In this document: in pieces, positions 1 through 11,118 of the stretch
Position numbering within the stretch: the stretch's first letter is position 1
How the letters are laid out: every line of letters starts with the position of its first letter
Origin: Dipteris shenzhenensis
Lineage: Eukaryota; Polypodiophyta; Polypodiopsida; Gleicheniales
Assembly: GCA_047967505.1 (NCBI GenBank)
Contig: CM106539.1
DNA length: 64,000 bases
Direction: 5' to 3' (one strand)
Notes under the pieces: model-generated
The model's database searches: none
What the model saw: the letters and a program-made list of their open reading frames with translations, nothing else
What the model was told of the DNA's origin: nothing
Position numbers and translations under genes: made by a program

Positions 1-15
1 GGAGTAAACTTATAC

Positions 16-1345
16 CGTGCGAGCAGCCACCTCAGCCCAATCGACTTTCGCTCCCATTGCCTCTTGCTCAATGAACCACGGCTTGGTTTCTATCCGAAAT
101 GCGCGCCGCGTCTCTGCATCCGTAGGAAGACGACCCATCGCAGCTTGCTGTGGATCCAATTTACGAGAGTTAGAGTTAGCTAAAGTGCATGTAATATGTA
201 AGTAAAACAAATAGAACAATACATTAAATGGAAAGAAGTAAACTTACCACGGTTGCCTCGAATGCATACCGACCGCCTGCACCAAAGTGTGAAGTACCTA
301 CGACATCCAGCCGTCTCTTCGCAGCCCTCCTCTGACCCTCGAACATTTTGGGATGGTCCCTATGTTGCTTCTTGAAGTACTTCCAATCAGCTTTGTCTGC
401 CCAGCTGGGTTTAGCCAACCCCTTTGTAATGGAAGTACGCATGGTTGATCTGCGATGCTTTAGGACCAAACCCATGCACTCGAGCATATAACTATTATTA
501 AACTCCACATTTGGCGGATTAGGATATCTTTGTTTTAACTCATCGATCACCGCCTGCTTCTTTTGGGCATCTTGATACCGCCAATCGATATTTATGCCGC
601 TCTTGAAGTGATGACTCATCAACCGCCTCATGGCGGCCATCACTGCTTTGCCCTTTTTGTCTTCTATTATCTCTCCGGCAGATGTGATTTGATAGGAGAG
701 ATCCCCTAATGAGTAAGGGGGACTGACGGTAGCAGAGTCTGAAGGAGTGGAAGCTGCGCGACCGCTTCCGAATCGAGGAGTAGCTGTGGGAGTAGGAGAG
801 GGAAAGGGACCTGACTGATACTGTGTCTCCGGACCAAGTGGAGACCTAAAGGAGCGTGAGTGTGCTGACTCGTCTACATCTCCTGAGTCAGCACAACATG
901 AGCCGCCCATCCTACTCTTCCTTCCCTTGCGGGAGGCATGCGCAGGTGATGATCCCGCGGTCGAAGGGGCGCGAGGGGATGGCTGGGCTGTACGTCCACC
1001 CGTCGGTGTAGGGGAAGGAATTGCGGAGGTCCTCTGAGAGAGCAGAGAGAAGAATCTCGCTGCCTCCTCATCGCTCATCTGCGCTACAAACTCGTCGGGA
1101 GTCCCAACAAAGCCATGCGCGGCTAGCAAAGGAGTCCCCTGAGGGGTAGTCGCAGTGCTACGTGGAAGAGGGGTCGGACCAGGGGTAGTCACAGTGCTAG
1201 GACCGAGAGGAGTCGGACCAGGGGTAGTCCTCGGGGTAGTCGCCTGAGAGGAATCAAAGTCCTCTGGAGCATATAGATCGTGAGCTCTCCTCCTGCGAGG
1301 CTGTCCGTACTCGTCCGATGAGCGACGTGATCCCATGTCTAACAT
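16..1345 (-). CDS. CACTA-linked plant-transposase-like protein, left arm, copy 0 (3' exon outside window)
   Basis: Exon 1 is 1345-248 and exon 2 is 147-16 (minus strand), joined across a 100 bp GT-AG intron. The donor GTATAAG of intron 2 is visible at positions 15-9, and the acidic last exon falls before the window. The encoded part is identical to residues 1-410 of the complete copies, so the partial state is only due to the window edge. Confidence 0.75.
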
Positions 1346-1412
1346 AGACACAAACACGAAAACAGAAAACAAATAAACAAACATGAGCATTCTCATAGGC
1401 ATAGGCATAGGC

Positions 1413-1620
1413 AAGAAGAAAGAAGAGGGAAAGGAAAGAAGAGGGAAAGGAAAGAGGGAAAGAAGAGGGAAAGATAAGAGGGAAAGAAGATGTAAAGGAA
1501 AGAAAAGAATGAGAATGAGGAAATAGAGAATGAGAGAAGGGGAAAGAGATGAGGGAAAATAGAGAAGGAGAGAAGGGGGAAATGAGAGAAGGGGAAAATA
1601 GAGTGGGAAATAGAGAATGA
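1413..1620 (-). promoter_or_regulatory. Polypyrimidine (gene-strand) tract upstream of left-arm gene
   Basis: About 208 bp are almost pure purine on the plus strand, that is CT-rich on the strand of the gene, ending about 68 bp before the chosen ATG. CT-rich patches occur in plant core promoters, so this could be the promoter or 5' leader; I see no convincing TATA box. The tract could also form triplex DNA. Other copies are 14816-15023, 28291-28498, 41766-41962 (11 bp shorter) and 55328-55535. Confidence 0.35.
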
Positions 1621-4100
1621 GCTTATGCAAAAATAGAGAATGAGAATAAGCTCCTCTCATTCTCTATTTCCGCATAAGCTCCTTCTCTTTTTCCGCATGA
1701 GCTTATGCTTATGCTCATCGGTGAGCATGAGCTTATGCTCATGTTTCCGCATATGCGGAAATAGAGAAGGAGAGAAGCATAAGCTTCTCTCATTCTCTAT
1801 TTCCGCATATGCTCAAGAAAAAGAGAAAGAGAAAGAGCTTATGCGGAAAAAGAGAAAGAGCTTATGCGGAAACTCATTCTCTATTTCCGCATAAGCTCCT
1901 TCTCTTTTTCCGCATGAGCTTATGCGGATGCTCATGGGTGAGCATGAGCTTATGCTCATGTTTCCGCATATGCTCACGCATATGCAGAAAGAGAGAAGGA
2001 GCTTATGCGGAAAAAGAGAATGAGAGAAGCATAAGCTTCTCTCATTCTCTATTTCTGCATAAGCTCTTGCGGAAACTTACGCATAAGCTCATGCTCATGC
2101 ATGAGCATAAGCATGAGCTTATGCTTATGCTTATGCTTAAGCATAAGCATAAGCATAAGCTCATGCTTATGCTCATGCGGATATAGAGAAGGAGCTTATG
2201 CGGAAAGAGAGAAGGAGCTCATGCGGAAAGAGAGAAGGAGCTTATGCTCATGCGGAAATAGAGAAGGAGTTATGCTTCTCTCATTCTCTTTTTCCGCATA
2301 AGCTTATGCGGAAACTTACGCATAAGCTCATGCTCATGCATGAGCATAAGCTCATGAGCATATGAGCATGAGCTTATGCTTACTTACGCATAAGCTCATG
2401 CTCATGCATGAGCATAAGCATGAGCTTATGCTTATGCTTATGCATAAGCATAAGCATAAGCTCATGCTTATGATCATGCGGATATAGAGAAGGAGCTTAT
2501 GCGGAAAGAGAGAAGGAGCTCATGTGGAAACTTGCGGAAACTTGCGCATAAGCTTATGCGGAAACTTGCGCATAAGCTCATGCTCATGCATGAGCATAAG
2601 CATGAGCTTATGCTTATGCTTATGCTTAAGCATAAGCATAAGCATAAGCTCATGCGGAAATAGAGAAGGAGCTTATGCGGAATGAGAGAAGGAGCTTATG
2701 CGGAAAAAGAGAATGAGAGAAGCATAAGCTTCTCTCATTCTCTATTTCCGCATAAGCTTATGCGGAAACTTGCGCATAAGCTCATGCTCATGCATGAGCA
2801 TAAGCTCATGCTTATGCTCATGCGGATATAGAGAAGGAGCTTATGCGGAAAGAGAGAAGGAGCTCATGCGGAAACTTGCGGAAACTTGTGCATAAGCTTA
2901 TGCGGAAACTTGCGCATAAGCTCATGCTCATGCGGAAATAGAGAAGGAGCTTATGCGGAATGAGAGAAGGAGCTCATGCGGAAACTTGCGGAAACTTGCG
3001 CATAAGCTTATGCGGAAACTTGCGCATAAGCTCATGCTTATGCTCATGCGGAAATAGAGAAGGAGCTTATGCGGAATGAGAGAAGGAGCTCATGCGGAAA
3101 CTTGCGGAAACTTGCGCATAAGCTTATGCAGAAACTTGCGCATAAGCTCATGCTCATGCGGAAATAGAGAAGGAGCTTATGCGGAATGAGAGAAGGAGCT
3201 TATGCGGAAAAAGAGAATGAGAGAAGCATAAGCTTCTCTCATTCTCTATTTCTGCATAAGCTTAATCGGAAACTTACGCATAAGCTCATGCTCATGCGGA
3301 AATAGAGAAGGAGCTTATGCGGAATGAGAGAAGGAGCTTATGCGGAAAAAGAGAATGAGAGAAGCATAAGCTTCTCTCATTCTCTATTTCCGCATAAGCT
3401 TATGCGGAAACTTACGCATAAGCTCATGCTCATGCATGAGCATAAGCTCATGCGGATATAGAGAAGGAGCTTATGCGGAAAGAGAGAAGGAGCTCATGTG
3501 GAAACTTGCGGAAACTTGCACATAAGCTTATGCGGAAACTTGCGCATAAGCTCATGCTCATGCATGAGCATAAGCATGAGCTTATGCTTATGCTTATGCT
3601 TAAGCATAAGCATAAGCATAAGCTCATGCTTATGCTCATGCGGAAATAGAGAAGGAGCTTATGCGGAATGAGAGAAGGAGCTTATGCGGAAAAAGAGAAT
3701 GAGAGAAGCATAAGCTTCTCTCATTCTCTATTTCCGCATAAGCTTAATCGGAAACTTACGCATAAGCTCATACTCATGAATGAGCATAAGCATGAGCTTA
3801 TGCTTATGCTTATGCTTAAGCATAAGCATAAGCATAAGCTCATGCTTATGCTCATTCGGAAATAGAGAAGGAGCTTATGCAGAATGAGAGAAGGAGCTCA
3901 TGCGGAAACTTGCGGAAACTTGCGCATAAGCTTATGCGGAAACTTGCGCATAAGCTCATGCTCATGCATGAGCTTATGCTTATGCTTATGCATAAGCATA
4001 AGCATAAGCTCATGCTTATGCTCATGCGGAAATAGAGAAGGAGCTTATGCGGAATGAGAGAAGGAGCTTATGCGAAAAAAGAGAATGAGAGAAGCATAAG
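1621..4100. repeat. Left word-repeat block, copy 0 (2480 bp)
   Basis: This is low-complexity DNA built from a few short words in both orientations. In-phase hexamers GCATAA, GCTTAT, GCTCAT and GCATGA form runs such as GCATAAGCATAAGC. A purine word GGAAATAGAGAATGAGAG (or ...GAAGGAG) and its complement frame HindIII-type AAGCTT centres, making long perfect palindromes. A third word, GGAAACTTGCG, appears as tandem pairs and is largely confined to this block. The block has no conserved gene; long reading frames in it translate to LMLMHEHKHK-type repeats and are by-products of the hexamer phase. Confidence 0.9.
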
Positions 4101-4135
4101 CACCATTTCGTCCAACCTCTGTGCTGGACCTTCTT

Positions 4136-4147
4136 TGGTATATGAGC
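4136..4147 (+). other. Primer-binding-site-like sequence of the retroelement
   Basis: TGGTATATGAGC matches 10 of 12 positions of TGGTATCAGAGC, the site complementary to initiator-methionine tRNA used by many plant Copia elements. It lies 389 bp before the gag start. A PBS should directly follow a 5' LTR, yet the sequence just upstream does not end in CCAACA, so the LTR is lost or this match is chance. Further copies are at 17604, 31079, 44641 and 58250. Confidence 0.4.
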
Positions 4148-4524
4148 TTTCTTTTGCTTCAGAAAGCCCTCTTTTCCTTGCTTTGAAGAGTGAGCTACAA
4201 GCCCTCCAAGTTCAGCTTTTCAGTTTTGACAGTTTTGGACAAGTTTTTGAAGATGATGCTACATAAAATGCTACTCTAGCATTTCTGGTTTTTTGAAGCT
4301 TTCAATAACTTCAGTACAAGTTTTGTTTTGACTTGCTAGACCTGGTTCTGATTGGAAAATGTTTATTTCATCCACTTCTATGAAGCATGTAAGAAGAAGC
4401 ATCATTGTTTGAAATCTAGTCACTACTATTTGCTACATTAAGTGCTCATATTTTGGAAGTCTTTCAGTTATTTTTGCCTTGTAAGAGAGATAGACACTGC
4501 CCAATATCTAGGTTAGACCCTCTC

Positions 4525-5355
4525 ATGGCTACCATATATAATCTTGAGAAGTTCAATGGAAAGGGGTTCCATACATGGCAAATGAAGGTAAAATTTGCAT
4601 TAATGCGGGAGAACTTATGGGGACTTGTCAAATCTACTCCTACCGCTTCTTCTACGGCCTCAAATGCTGGGGAATCTTCAGCTCCGACACGACCGGCAAG
4701 GGATCCAGCAAGAGAAGAAAAAGCATATGGTATAATTGCTTTAGCTTTGGGTGATGATTACATACATCATATATCTGACTTGGAGTCTCCATCGGAAGCA
4801 TGGCAGAAGCTAGATTTGATTTTTGGTGCAAGCTCTCATATTTCTAAACTATCACTTAAAATCTCTTTCTTTGAATTAAAGATGGCAAGTGATACTACTT
4901 TAGCTGCCCATGTCAACTATATGCGGAGTCTTATGACTCAGTTAGCTTCTATCAACTCTCCTATCACCCCTGATGATGCTATGGCAGTACTACTTAAGAG
5001 TATGCCTGAAAGCTTTGATCACATTGTAAGCACTTTGAAGAATCTTCCCAATCCAAACCTTGAAGGCATTATCTCAGCTCTCCAAGAAGAAGAAAGACAC
5101 ATGGAGTTAAGGAAAGGCAATGACACTGCTTATGTTATGAAATTCCAGAAGGGCAAGTACTCTCCTTGCAATCACTGTGGAAAGACAAATCACCTTTCAA
5201 AGGACTGCTTCAAAGTTAATCCATGTAAGCACTGTGGCAAAAACAACCATAGTGAGAAGTTCTGCAGAGCCAAAGCAAAGACAGAAAATGCAAATCTACT
5301 TACAGTTAATGAGCCTCCACAAGATGAGGCATCCTTTGAAGATTATGCATTTTAA
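4525..5355 (+). CDS. Copia-type Gag polyprotein, gag only, copy 0
   Basis: The product of 276 residues would form the capsid of retrotransposon particles in the cytoplasm and bind the genomic RNA. The N-terminus MATIYNLEKFNGKGFHTWQ is the typical start of plant Copia gag proteins (F-x-G-x-(N/F)-x-x-W). A UBN2-type gag domain covers about residues 10-205. Two zinc knuckles of form C-x2-C-x4-H-x4-C follow near residues 215-245 (CNHCGKTNHLSKDC and CKHCGKNNHSEKFC). I chose the ATG at 4525 instead of the in-frame one at 4453 because family proteins start with this motif. The frame ends cleanly 31 residues after the second knuckle, where full elements would continue into protease. Identical copies in all units show no decay. 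Confidence 0.9.
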   Translation: MATIYNLEKFNGKGFHTWQMKVKFALMRENLWGLVKSTPTASSTASNAGESSAPTRPARDPAREEKAYGIIALALGDDYIHHISDLESPSEAWQKLDLIFGASSHISKLSLKISFFELKMASDTTLAAHVNYMRSLMTQLASINSPITPDDAMAVLLKSMPESFDHIVSTLKNLPNPNLEGIISALQEEERHMELRKGNDTAYVMKFQKGKYSPCNHCGKTNHLSKDCFKVNPCKHCGKNNHSEKFCRAKAKTENANLLTVNEPPQDEASFEDYAF

Positions 5356-5727
5356 ATTATCTCTATGTATGCTCCAGATCACTCTTTTTATGTCAAGGTA
5401 CTCAGCCTGGATAGTCCTCCAAAATGAATGAAAATAAATTATTGTGTGTTGTGTTTTGTGAACACCTCTGGTCACCTTATGATGTAGGCCATGTGTATGT
5501 TTGTTCCATGGTACCTCCTACAGACATTGTGTGCATGTACATGTCGGAGAGATAACCATTGGAAGGTCTGTTTGTATCCCTTTCTGTTTACCTTACACCC
5601 AAGGAAACCCTTGCTAGCATGAGAACCTAGCCATAGATTTATCCTTGACCACCATGAGATGGCATGAGAAACTATGAGACTAGATGTATCCTTGACATAG
5701 CCTGAGGCATCTCCTTGAGGGGGGGTT

Positions 5728-6016
5728 TGTTGGGATATCTCAAGGTGTATGCCTCAGGCACACCTTATGTTTCTATGTGTGAGTGCTAGAGGCACAGTTA
5801 GGTGCCCACAAGCACAGTTAGGTGGTGGAAAAGCCACATAGGATGATTGAGTGAATCTAGGAGCAGATTGAGGAGATGATTGAGGAGCTTTGAGGTCATC
5901 AGTGATGTCAATGACCTTGTATGAGGTGCCTACTTAAGGACCTCTTTCTTCTTCATTCTATAAGCAAGTATTCTGAGTTTGTGTCCACTCTACTCTTTCT
6001 TTTCAGTATTCCAACA
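5728..6016 (+). repeat. 3' LTR of the gag-only retroelement, copy 0 (289 bp)
   Basis: It starts TGTTGGGATA and ends TATTCCAACA, an imperfect inverted repeat of 10 bp with TG...CA ends. It is directly preceded by the polypurine tract GAGGGGGGG plus TT (5717-5727), as expected for a 3' LTR. Word-repeat sequence begins at the next base. The size is small for a Copia LTR but fits short non-autonomous elements. Confidence 0.85.
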
Positions 6017-8870
6017 GCTCATGCATGAGCATGAGCTTATGCTTAAGTTTCCCCCTTCTTTATTTCTCTATTTCTGCATAAGCTTATGCTTATGCATGAG
6101 CTTATGCGGAAATAGAGAATGAGAGGAGCATAAGCTCATGCTTATGCTTCTCTCATTCTCTATTTCCGCATATGCTCCTTCTCTATTTCCGCATAAGCTC
6201 ATGCATAAGCATGAGCTTATGCGGAAATAGAGAATGAGCCTTCTCTATTTCCGCATAAGCTCATTCTCTATTTCCGCGTAAGCTTCTCTCATTCTCTATT
6301 CCCGCATAAGCTTCTCTCATTCTCTATTTCTGCATATGCTCATTCTCTATTTCCACATAAGCTCATGCATAAGCATGAGCTTATGCGGAAATAGAGAATG
6401 AGAGAAGCATAAGCATATGCTTCATGCTTATGCTTCTCTCCTTCTCTATTTCCGCATAAGCTCATGCTTATGCATGAGCTTATGCGGAAATAGAGAAGGA
6501 GAGAAGCATAAGCTCATTCGCTTTCCCCCTTCTCTATTTCCCCCTTCTCTATTTCGCATAAGCTCATGCTCATGCATGAGCATAAACATGAGCTTATGCT
6601 CATATGAGCTTATGCTTATGCTAATGCTTAAGCATAAGCATAAGCATAAGCTCATGCTTATGCTCATGCATGAGCATGAGCTTATGCTTAAGTTTCCGCA
6701 TAAGCTTATGCGGAAATAGAGAATGAGAGAAGCTTATGCTTCTCTCATTCTCTATTTCCGCATAAGCTCATTCTCTATTTCCGCATAAGCATAAGCATGA
6801 GCTCATGCTTATGCTTATGCTTAAGCATAAGCATAAGCATAAGCTCATGCTTATGCTCATGCATGAGCATGAGCTTATGGTTAAGTTTCCGCATAAGCTT
6901 ATGCTTATGCATGAGCTTATGCGGAAATAGAGAATGAGAGTATGCGGAAATAGAGAATGAGAGAAGCTCTCTCATTCTCTATTTCCGCATAAGCATAAGC
7001 ATGAGCTTATGCTCATGCATGAGCATGAGCTTATGCTTAAGTTTCCGCATAAGCTTATGCTTATGCATGAGCCTATGCGGAAATAGAGAATGAGAGAAGC
7101 TTATGCTTCTCTCATTCTCTATTTTCGCATAAGCTCCTTCTCTATTTCCGCATAAGCTCATGCTTATGCATGAGCTTATGCGGAAATAGAGAATGAGAGA
7201 AGCATAAGCTCATTCTCTTTCCCCCTTCTCTATTTCCCCCTTCTCTATTTCGCATAAGCTCATGCTCATGCATGATCATAAGCATGAGCTTATGCTTATG
7301 CTTATGCTAATGCTAAGCATAAGCTCATGCTTATGCTCATCCATGAGCATGAGCTTATGCTTAAGTTTCCCCCTTCTTTATTTCTCTATTTCCGCATAAG
7401 CTTATGCTTATGCATGAGCTTATGCGGAAATAGAGAATGAGAGAAGCTTATGCTTCTCTCATTCTCTATTTCCGCATAGGCTCATTCTCTATTTCCGCAT
7501 AAGCTCATGCTTATGCATGAGCTTATGCGGAAATAGAGAATGAGAGAAGCATAAGCTCATGCTTATGCTTCTCTCATTCTCTATTTCCGCATAAGCTTAA
7601 GCTTATGCTTATGCTTCCTATATTCCCTCTTTGGTCTCTTTCCCCCTTCTCTATTTCCCCCTTCTCTATTTTGCATAAGCTCAAGCTTATGCTTATGCTT
7701 ATGCTAGCATAAGCATAAGCATAAGCATAAGCTCATGCTTATGCTCATGCGGAAATAGAAATGAGAGAAGCATTAGCTCATTCTCTTTCCCCCTTCTCTA
7801 TTTCGCATAAGCTCATGCTCATGCATGAGCATAAGCATGAACTTATGCTTATGCGGAAATAGAGAATCAGCTTATGCAGAAATAGAGAATGAGAGAAGCA
7901 TAAGCTTCTCTCATTCTCTATTTCCGCATAAGCTCATGCATAAGCATAAGCTTATGCGGAAACTTAAGCATAACTCATGCTCATGCATGAGCATAAGCAT
8001 GAGCTTATGCTTATGCGGAAATAGAGAATGAGAGAAGCATTTCCCCCTTCTCTCATTTCCCCCTTCTCTATTTCCCCCTTCTCTCCTTCTCTATTTCCGC
8101 ATAAGCTCATGCTTATGCATGAGCTTATGCGGAAATAGAGAATGAGAGAAGCATAAGCATGAGCTTTTCTCCTTCTCTATTTCCGCATAAGCTCATTCTC
8201 TATTTTCGCATAAGCTTATGCTTATGCTTCTCTCATTCCCCCTCATCTCTTTCCCCCTTCTCTCATTTGCATAAGCTCATGCTCATGCATGAGCATAAGC
8301 ATGAGCTTATGCTTATGCTTAAGTTTCCCCCTTCTTTATTTCTCTATTTCCGCATAAGCTTATGCTTATGCATGAGCTTATGTGGAAATAGAGAATGAGA
8401 GAAGCATAAGCATGAGCTTATGCTTCTCTCCTTCTCTATTTCCGCATAAGCTCATTCTCTATTTCCGCATAAGCTTATGCTTATGCTTCTCTCATTCCCC
8501 CTCATCTCTTTCCCCCTTCTCTCATTCGCATAAGCTCATGCTCATGCATGAGCTTATGCTCATGCTTATGCTCATGCATGAGCATGATCTTATGCTTAAG
8601 TTTCCTCCTTCTTTATTTCTCTATTTCCGCATAAGCTTATGCTTATGCATGAGCTTATGCGGAAATAGAGAGTGAGAGAAGCATCTATGCTTATGCATGA
8701 GCTTATGCGGAAATAGAGAGTGAGAGAAGCATCTATTTCCGCATAAGCTCATTCTCTATTTCCGCATAAGCTTATGCTTATGCTTCTCTCATTCCCCCTC
8801 ATCTCTTTCCCCTTCTCTATTTCCCCCTTCTCTCATTCTCTATTTCCGTATAAGCATAAGCATGAGCTTA
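6017..8870. repeat. Right word-repeat block, copy 0 (2854 bp)
   Basis: It uses the same hexamers and purine/pyrimidine words as the left block, in mirror orientation overall, but with a C-rich word TTTCCCCCTTCTCTA that is absent from the left block and almost none of the GGAAACTTGCG word. It begins at the base after the retroelement LTR and ends at the polypyrimidine tract before the right pseudogene. It contains no recognisable gene. Confidence 0.9.
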
Positions 8871-8963
8871 TTCTCTCTAACTCTTATTCTCTATTTCCCT
8901 TTTCTTTCTCTTCTCTTTCCTTTCCCTCTTCTTTCCCTCTTTCCTTTCCCTCTTCTTCTTCTT
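8871..8963 (+). promoter_or_regulatory. Polypyrimidine tract upstream of right-arm pseudogene
   Basis: About 93 bp of CT-rich sequence form the mirror counterpart of the left tract but less than half its length, ending 55 bp before the ATG of the decayed copy. Other copies are 22333-22425, 35808-35900, 49370-49462 and 62917-63009. Confidence 0.35.
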
Positions 8964-9018
8964 GCCTATGCCTATGCTTATGTTTGTTTTTTTGTTTTTT
9001 GTTTTCGTGTTTGTGTCT

Positions 9019-10581
9019 ATGTTAGACATGGGATCACGTCGCTCATCCGACGAGTACGGACAGCCTCGCAGGAGGAGAGCTCACGATCTATATGCTCCAG
9101 AGGACTTTGATTCCTCTCAGGCGACTACCCCGAGGACTACCCCTGGTCCGACTCCTCTCGGACCTAGCACTACGACTACCCCTGCCGACTCCTCTTCCAC
9201 ATAGCACTACGACTACCCCTCGGGGAACTCCTTTGCTAGCCGCGCATGGCTCTGTCGGGAGTCCCGATGAGTTTGTAGCACAGATGAGCGATGAGGAGGC
9301 AGCGAGATTCTTCTCTCTGCTCTCTCAGAGGACCTCATCAATTCCTTCCCCTACACCGACAGGTGGATGTACTGCCCAGCCATCCCCTCGCGCCCCTTCG
9401 ACCGTGGGATCATCACCTGCGCATGCCTCTCGCAAGGGAAGGAAGAGTAGGATGGGTGGCTCATGTTGTGCTGACTCGAGAGATGTAGACGAGTCAGCAC
9501 ACTCACGCTCCTTTAGGTCTCCACTTGGTCCGGAGACACAGTATCAGTCAGGCCCCTTTCCCTCTCCTACTCCCACTGCTACTCCTCGCTCTGGAAGCGC
9601 TCGCATAGCTTCCACTCCTTCAGACTCTGCTACCGTCAGTCCCCCTTACTCATCAGGGGATCTCTCCTATCAAATCACATCTGCCGGAGAGATAATAGAA
9701 GATAAAAAGGACAAAGCAGTGATGGCTGCCATGAGAAGGTTGATGAGTCATCACTTCAAGAGCGGCATAAATACTGATTGGCGGTATCAAGATGCCTAAA
9801 AGAAGTAGGCAGTGATCGATGAGTTAAAACAAAGATACCCTAATCCGCCAAATGTGGAGTTTAATGATGATTATATATATGCGAGAGCGCATGGGTTTGG
9901 TCCTGAAGCATCGTAGATCAACCTTGCGTACTTCCATCACAAAGGAGTTGGCTAAACCTAGCTAGGCAGACAAAGCTGATTGGAAGTACTTCAAGAAGCA
10001 ACATAGGGACCATCCCGAAATGTTCGAGGGTCAGAGGAGGGCTGCGAAGAGATGGCTGGACATCGTAGGTACTTCGCACTTTGGTGCAGGCAGACGGTAT
10101 GCGTTTGAGGCAACCGTGGTAAGTCTACTTCTTCTCATTTAATGTATTGTTCTATTTGTTTTACTACATATATTACATGCACTTTAGCTAACTCTACTCT
10201 CGTAAATTGGATCCACAGCAAGCTGCAATGGGTCGTCTTCCTACAGATGCAGAGACACGACGTGCATTTCGGATAGGAACAAAGCCGTGGTTCATTGAGC
10301 AAGAGGCAATGGGAGCGACGGTCGATTGGGCTGAGGTGGCTGCTCGCACGGTATAAGTTTACTCCTACTTGTAATCTCTCTTTTTAATTTAAGTTTCAAT
10401 CTAATTTTTTATTTATATGGTTCACTCTTAGGGTCAAAGCTCAAGCATCCCATCATCGGAGGCGAGCGATCAATAGGGCCAAGGATCAAACGCAGGAGGC
10501 GAGGACGAGGGAGAAGACGCAGGTGTCGAGGACCAAGGAACAGGCCAACAAGATGAGGATGATTCGGATTCGGATGAGTAG
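9019..10581 (+). pseudogene. Decayed right-arm copy of the CACTA-linked gene, copy 0
   Basis: This is the inverted paralogue of the intact minus-strand gene, with exons at 9019-10118, 10219-10350 and 10432-10581. Splice sites are preserved, but the frame is not. A 2 bp deletion near 9184 brings in a TAG at 9202-9204. Further in-frame stops replace Gln (TAA at 9797-9799, TAG at 9806-9808) and Trp (TAG at 9963-9965). A further indel region lies around 9865-9890, and exon 3 has another TAG after GATCAA. Several of these are C to T or G to A changes relative to the intact copy. Exon 3 is 24 bp shorter than in the intact copy, lacking one acidic repeat. The same lesions recur in all units, so the decay predates the tandem amplification. 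Confidence 0.85.
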
Positions 10582-10615
10582 TAGTGGTAGTAGCATTTTG
10601 TATATCCACTCATTT

Positions 10616-10760
10616 GAGCAATTTTATATCGCCCTTTCGAAAGGGTAATTTTGTTACAAACACTGTTGTATATGTCCGACATGTATATGCTTTTGTTACT
10701 CATCATTTCACAAGAACAATTTTGTATCACCTTGCAAGCAAGGGAAATTTTGTTATAAAA
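10616..10760 (+). repeat. Duplicated stem-loop repeats in the 3' region of the right-arm gene copy
   Basis: Two related stretches of about 45 bp (10616-10660 and 10715-10760) share the pattern CAATTTTRTATC, a small inverted repeat (CCTTTCGAAAGG in the first, CTTGCAAGCAAG in the second), then AATTTTGTTA. They lie between the stop codon and the 55 bp hairpin. Corresponding regions are about 24076-24220, 37551-37695 and 51113-51257. Confidence 0.6.
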
Positions 10761-10791
10761 AACTTTCTTTTGTAATTACAAAAAAAAAAAA

Positions 10792-10846
10792 GGATTAGTG
10801 GGGCTAAACAGGGCCAAAAGGAAGCCCTGTTTAGCCCCACTAACCC
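10792..10846. repeat. 55 bp hairpin, right arm, copy 0
   Basis: This is the mirror counterpart of the left hairpin; its loop is the reverse complement, and one stem base differs (GGATTAG for GGGTTAG). Presence in both arms shows the hairpin existed before the arms were duplicated. Confidence 0.8.
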
Positions 10847-10867
10847 CTTTTTTTTACTTCTGTTAAT

Positions 10868-11118
10868 CGTTGCTATATAGCGACGTTTACTAGTGTCGCT
10901 ATATAGCGACGATTAACAGTGTCACTATATAGCAACGTTTGCATCGTCGCTATATAGCGACGTTTGCCAGAGTCGCTATATAGCGACGCTTTATAGCGAC
11001 GGTCCTTTTTCGACGCTTTTAGCGACACTTATAGCGACGTTTGCGCCCGTGAAAAAAAAAAAATTTAATGTAAAAAGCATCGGTATTTTTGTCGGAAAAT
11101 GGCCTATGCCTTGTAGTG
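10868..11118. repeat. Right terminal region of CACTA copy 0: palindrome array plus TIR
   Basis: Five TCGCTATATAGCGA-type palindromes lie at 10868-10987, two fewer than at the left end. Some are damaged by C to T or G to A changes (TTGCTATATAGCGA, TCACTATATAGCAA). The TIR is 11091-11118. Confidence 0.85.

Larger units (their letters stand above)
4101..6016 (+). mobile_element. Gag-only Copia-type LTR-retrotransposon remnant, copy 0
   Basis: A 1916 bp island of ordinary sequence lies between the two word-repeat blocks. In order it holds a PBS-like site (4136-4147), a leader, a gag frame (4525-5355), about 370 bp of non-coding sequence, a polypurine tract and a 3' LTR (5728-6016). No protease, integrase, reverse transcriptase or RNase H is present, and no 5' LTR is recognisable: word-repeat sequence runs right up to 4100. 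Its make-up resembles the gag-only elements described in plants as TR-GAG. Non-coding 5356-5727 contains nothing I recognise apart from the polypurine tract. Confidence 0.8.
1..11118. mobile_element. CACTA element, copy 0 (left end outside window)
   Basis: The right end is the TIR at 11091-11118, finishing in ...CCTTGTAGTG. The window starts inside intron 2 of the left-arm gene, so about 250 bp of gene 3' part and the left terminus are missing. The internal order is the same as in the complete copies: minus-strand gene, polypurine tract, word-repeat block, gag retroelement remnant, word-repeat block, plus-strand pseudogene, right terminal region. This copy has the shortest left word-repeat block (2480 bp) and a 2 bp longer intron 1 in the right-arm pseudogene. 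Confidence 0.9.

Noticed and set aside
224-1660. Single 478-codon minus-strand frame as the gene
   Set aside because: Its first 105 residues translate a CT-rich tract and word repeats, and its last 7 read into an intron with GTAAGT. The spliced 467-residue model from MLDMG is better supported.
3600-4135. A 5' LTR upstream of the gag leader
   Set aside because: No sequence resembling the 289 bp 3' LTR, nor a CCAACA end next to the PBS-like site, could be found; the region is word repeats up to 4100.
5177-5431. 84-codon frame overlapping the gag zinc knuckles
   Set aside because: It is a shifted-frame shadow of gag with no family features and does not continue as protease or pol.
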